7,754 bases of DNA from Comamonadaceae bacterium. GTDB taxonomy: Bacteria; Pseudomonadota; Gammaproteobacteria; Burkholderiales; Burkholderiaceae_C. Made by a program: the position numbers and the translations under genes. Below are positions 5,801 through 7,754 of this stretch, in pieces. How positions within the stretch are numbered: the first letter of the stretch is position 1; every line of letters begins with the position of its first letter. The stretch spans positions 1-7,754 of the forward strand of contig CANCCE010000131.1 of the NCBI GenBank assembly GCA_947374505.1, written 5' to 3'. The notes under the pieces were generated by a model, which was not told the DNA's origin, did no database searches, and was given only the letters and a program-made list of their open reading frames with translations.

Positions 5801-5845
5801 CACCTCGAAATTTCTTTGAATTAACGGACTTCATTTTTCATCACC

Positions 5846-6085
5846 ATGACCAGCGACGAACTTCAGGCCCTCATCAGCGCCAACATTGATTGCGAGCACA
5901 TCGAACTGTCGGGCGATGGCCGGCATTGGTATGCCACCATCGTCTCCAGCATCTTCGAGGGCCAGCGGCTAATCCAGCGGCATCAACGCGTCTACGCCAC
6001 GCTGGGTGGTCGCATGCAGACCGACGAAGTCCATGCCCTGTCGATGAAAACTTTCACGCCCGCCGAATGGGCCGCGCAAAACTAA
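5846..6085 (+). CDS. ibaG: BolA-family protein, IbaG/YrbA type
   Basis: This is a small BolA-like protein of 79 residues (E. coli IbaG 84). BolA-family proteins pair with monothiol glutaredoxins to bind a [2Fe-2S] cluster and act in iron-sulfur handling; IbaG is linked to acid stress in E. coli. Visible family features are the opening helix TSDELQALISANI, then HIELSGDGRHWYATIVSSIF (residues 18-37), and VHALSMKTFTPAEW (62-75) with His63, the conserved C-terminal histidine. The Arg/His-rich middle is shorter than in canonical BolA, fitting the IbaG branch. No Shine-Dalgarno is apparent before the ATG. Position directly before murA is the same as in E. coli, which strongly supports the assignment. 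Confidence 0.92.
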   Translation: MTSDELQALISANIDCEHIELSGDGRHWYATIVSSIFEGQRLIQRHQRVYATLGGRMQTDEVHALSMKTFTPAEWAAQN

Positions 6086-6103
6086 AGCCAAAACTCAAAA
6101 ATC

Positions 6104-7387
6104 ATGGACAAGCTACGCATCAAAGGCGGCACATCGCTGTCTGGCACGGTTGATATTTCAGGCGCTAAAAACGCCGCCTTGCCCGAGCTCTGTGCGGCGC
6201 TGCTCACCGACGAGCCAGTCACGCTGACCAATGTGCCGAGGTTGCAAGACGTCTCGACCATGCTCAAGCTGATTCGCAACATGGGTGTCACGGCTGAGCA
6301 GGGCGCGCAGGGTCAGCCGGATTCTGGCACCGTGAGGATTGACGCTGGCCCTTTGCACACGCCTGAAGCACCGTACGAGCTGGTGAAAACCATGCGCGCC
6401 TCGGTGTTGGCGCTGGGGCCACTGCTGGCGCGCTTTGGCCGCGCCCGGGTGTCCTTGCCCGGTGGCTGCGCGATTGGTTCGCGGCCGGTGGATCAGCACA
6501 TCAAAGGTTTGCAGGCGATGGGCGCCGAGATTGTGGTCGAGCACGGCTACATGATTGCGCGCCTTGCCTCCGGCCTGACGCGTCTGCAGGGTTGCCATTT
6601 AACGACCGACATGGTGACCGTGACCGGTACCGAAAACTTCATGATGGCGGCGGCGCTGGCCGACGGCGAAACCATTTTGGAAAACGCCGCCCAGGAGCCG
6701 GAGATCGGCGATCTGGCCGAGATGCTGATCAAGATGGGTGCCAAAATTGACGGCCACGGCAGTCGGCGCATCCGCATTCAGGGCGTGGCGCGCTTGCATG
6801 GCGGCACGCATCAGGTGGTCGCTGACCGGATTGAGACCGGCACCTTTTTGTGTGCTGTGGCGGCGGCTGGCGGAGACGTGGTGTTGCGCCACGGCCGCGC
6901 CGACCATCTGGAAGTGGTGATCGAGAAGCTGCGCGAAGCCGGCGCGACGGTCAGCGCCGGCGATGGTTTTATCCGTATCCAGTCGCAGGGCCGGCTCAAG
7001 GCGCAGTCGTTCCGGACGACTGAATACCCGGGCTTTCCGACCGATATGCAGGCGCAGTTCATGGCGCTGAATGCGATTTCGCACGGCACCAGCGTGGTCA
7101 CGGAAACTATTTTCGAAAACCGGTTCATGCACGTCAATGAAATGGTGCGGCTGGGTGCCAACATCCAGATCGACGGCAAGGTTGCGCTCTTGGAAGGGGT
7201 TGAAAAACTCTCTGGCGCGACAGTCATGGCCACTGATTTAAGGGCTTCGGCCAGCTTGGTGATTGCCGGCTTGGTGGCCGAAGGCGAAACCGTGGTCGAA
7301 CGGATTTACCATCTCGACCGCGGTTACGACCAAATGGAAACCAAATTGCGCGGCATTGGCGCAGACATCGAAAGGGTCAAAGAATGA
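6104..7387 (+). CDS. murA: MurA, UDP-N-acetylglucosamine 1-carboxyvinyltransferase
   Basis: MurA catalyses the first committed step of peptidoglycan synthesis in the cytoplasm: transfer of enolpyruvate from phosphoenolpyruvate to the 3-hydroxyl of UDP-GlcNAc. It is the target of fosfomycin. The 427 residues (E. coli 419) align from the first residue, MDKLRIKGG. Active-site residues are present: Lys22-Asn23 in ISGAKNAALP, Cys122 in LPGGCAIGSRPVD (equivalent to E. coli Cys115, the fosfomycin-reactive cysteine), Asp314 in EYPGFPTDMQAQF (Asp305) and Arg406 in YHLDRGYDQ (Arg397). The cysteine is retained rather than replaced by Asp, the change known in naturally fosfomycin-resistant MurA. The gene lies 18 bp after ibaG with no evident ribosome-binding site, and overlaps hisG by ATGA. 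A small insertion between about residues 66 and 75 accounts for most of the extra length. Confidence 0.98.
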   Translation: MDKLRIKGGTSLSGTVDISGAKNAALPELCAALLTDEPVTLTNVPRLQDVSTMLKLIRNMGVTAEQGAQGQPDSGTVRIDAGPLHTPEAPYELVKTMRASVLALGPLLARFGRARVSLPGGCAIGSRPVDQHIKGLQAMGAEIVVEHGYMIARLASGLTRLQGCHLTTDMVTVTGTENFMMAAALADGETILENAAQEPEIGDLAEMLIKMGAKIDGHGSRRIRIQGVARLHGGTHQVVADRIETGTFLCAVAAAGGDVVLRHGRADHLEVVIEKLREAGATVSAGDGFIRIQSQGRLKAQSFRTTEYPGFPTDMQAQFMALNAISHGTSVVTETIFENRFMHVNEMVRLGANIQIDGKVALLEGVEKLSGATVMATDLRASASLVIAGLVAEGETVVERIYHLDRGYDQMETKLRGIGADIERVKE

Positions 7388-7754
7388 TCACGTTGGCGCT
7401 GTCCAAAGGACGCATTTTTGACGACATTCTCCCGCTCTTGCGGTCGGCCGGCATCGAGGTGCTGGACGACCCGGAAAAGTCACGCAAACTGATTTTGGAC
7501 ACCAACCAGCCTGACCTGCGTGTGGTCTTGGTGCGGGCCACCGACGTGCCAACCTATGTGCAGTACGGCGGCGCAGACCTGGGCGTGGTCGGCAAAGACA
7601 CGCTTCTTGAATCCGGCAGCCAGGGCTTGTACCAGCCGCTGGATTTGCAAATCGCAAAATGCCGCATCAGCGTGGCGGTGCGTGATGGCTTTGATTACGC
7701 CGCAGCCGTGCGCCAAGGGGGACGCCTCAAGGTCGCCACCAAGTACGTGGCCAT
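7384..7754 (+). CDS. hisG: HisG, ATP phosphoribosyltransferase catalytic subunit, short form (3'-truncated)
   Basis: HisG performs the first step of histidine biosynthesis, joining ATP and PRPP to give phosphoribosyl-ATP. 123 codons are visible and the frame runs off the window. The N-terminus MITLALSKGRIFDDILPLL, the block SRKLILD, and TDVPTYVQYGGADLGVVGKD followed by TLLE match the short HisG type (as in Bacillus), which lacks the C-terminal regulatory domain and works with HisZ. The long E. coli type looks quite different in these blocks. The PRPP-binding loop and C-terminus are outside the window, so the short-form call rests on N-terminal resemblance. ATG 7384 overlaps the murA TGA, with GAAAGGG (7370-7376) upstream as ribosome-binding site. 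This is probably the first gene of the histidine cluster. Confidence 0.95.
   Translation, partial: MITLALSKGRIFDDILPLLRSAGIEVLDDPEKSRKLILDTNQPDLRVVLVRATDVPTYVQYGGADLGVVGKDTLLESGSQGLYQPLDLQIAKCRISVAVRDGFDYAAAVRQGGRLKVATKYVA

Noticed and set aside
6599..7132. Open frame on the - strand opposite murA (177 codons)
   Set aside because: It is fully inside murA in antisense with no ribosome-binding site or family resemblance; a shadow.
1..7754. An undescribed defence, mobile or biosynthetic system
   Set aside because: Every gene belongs to a well-known family in a conserved envelope/housekeeping context. No repeats, integrase, toxin-antitoxin or orphan gene was seen.

Overview
The window is a gene-dense stretch of a betaproteobacterial chromosome. 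All genes lie on the + strand. Protein sequences and gene order point to Burkholderiales, most likely a Comamonadaceae member such as a Rhodoferax or Polaromonas relative. That placement is an inference from resemblance, not from a search.

Layout: (1) Positions 1-4046 hold a phospholipid-transport (Mla) operon in the order mlaF (5'-truncated), mlaE, mlaD, mlaA, mlaC, mlaB. F/E and D/A overlap by ATGA. Gaps of 135 bp (E/D) and 166 bp (A/C) interrupt the run. (2) Positions 4084-5786 hold an ABC-2 type exporter pair, ATPase then permease (YadG/YadH-like), also overlapping by ATGA. (3) Positions 5846-6085 encode a small BolA-family protein (IbaG/YrbA type). (4) Positions 6104-7387 encode a complete MurA, the first committed enzyme of peptidoglycan synthesis. 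(5) From 7384 the 3'-truncated hisG (short-form ATP phosphoribosyltransferase) starts inside the murA stop codon and runs off the window.

How the genes fit together: MlaF (ATPase), MlaE (permease), MlaD (MCE ring) and MlaB (STAS regulator) form the inner-membrane MlaFEDB complex. MlaC is the periplasmic lipid carrier and MlaA the outer-membrane lipoprotein. Together they move phospholipids between the inner membrane and the outer leaflet of the outer membrane. The unit encodes all six components. In E. coli mlaA lies elsewhere, and mlaFEDCB is followed directly by ibaG and murA. This window keeps that backbone but places mlaA between D and C, and the ABC-2 pair between mlaB and ibaG. The locus is therefore an envelope-biogenesis cluster joined to the start of the histidine genes.

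I see no mobile element, CRISPR array, tRNA/rRNA gene or obviously foreign gene, and no evidence of an undescribed system. The most unusual non-coding signal is in the mlaA-mlaC gap: a perfect 16-bp palindrome followed by seven T (terminator-like), and then a second perfect inverted repeat just before the mlaC ribosome-binding site. This suggests transcript-level control inside the mla operon.
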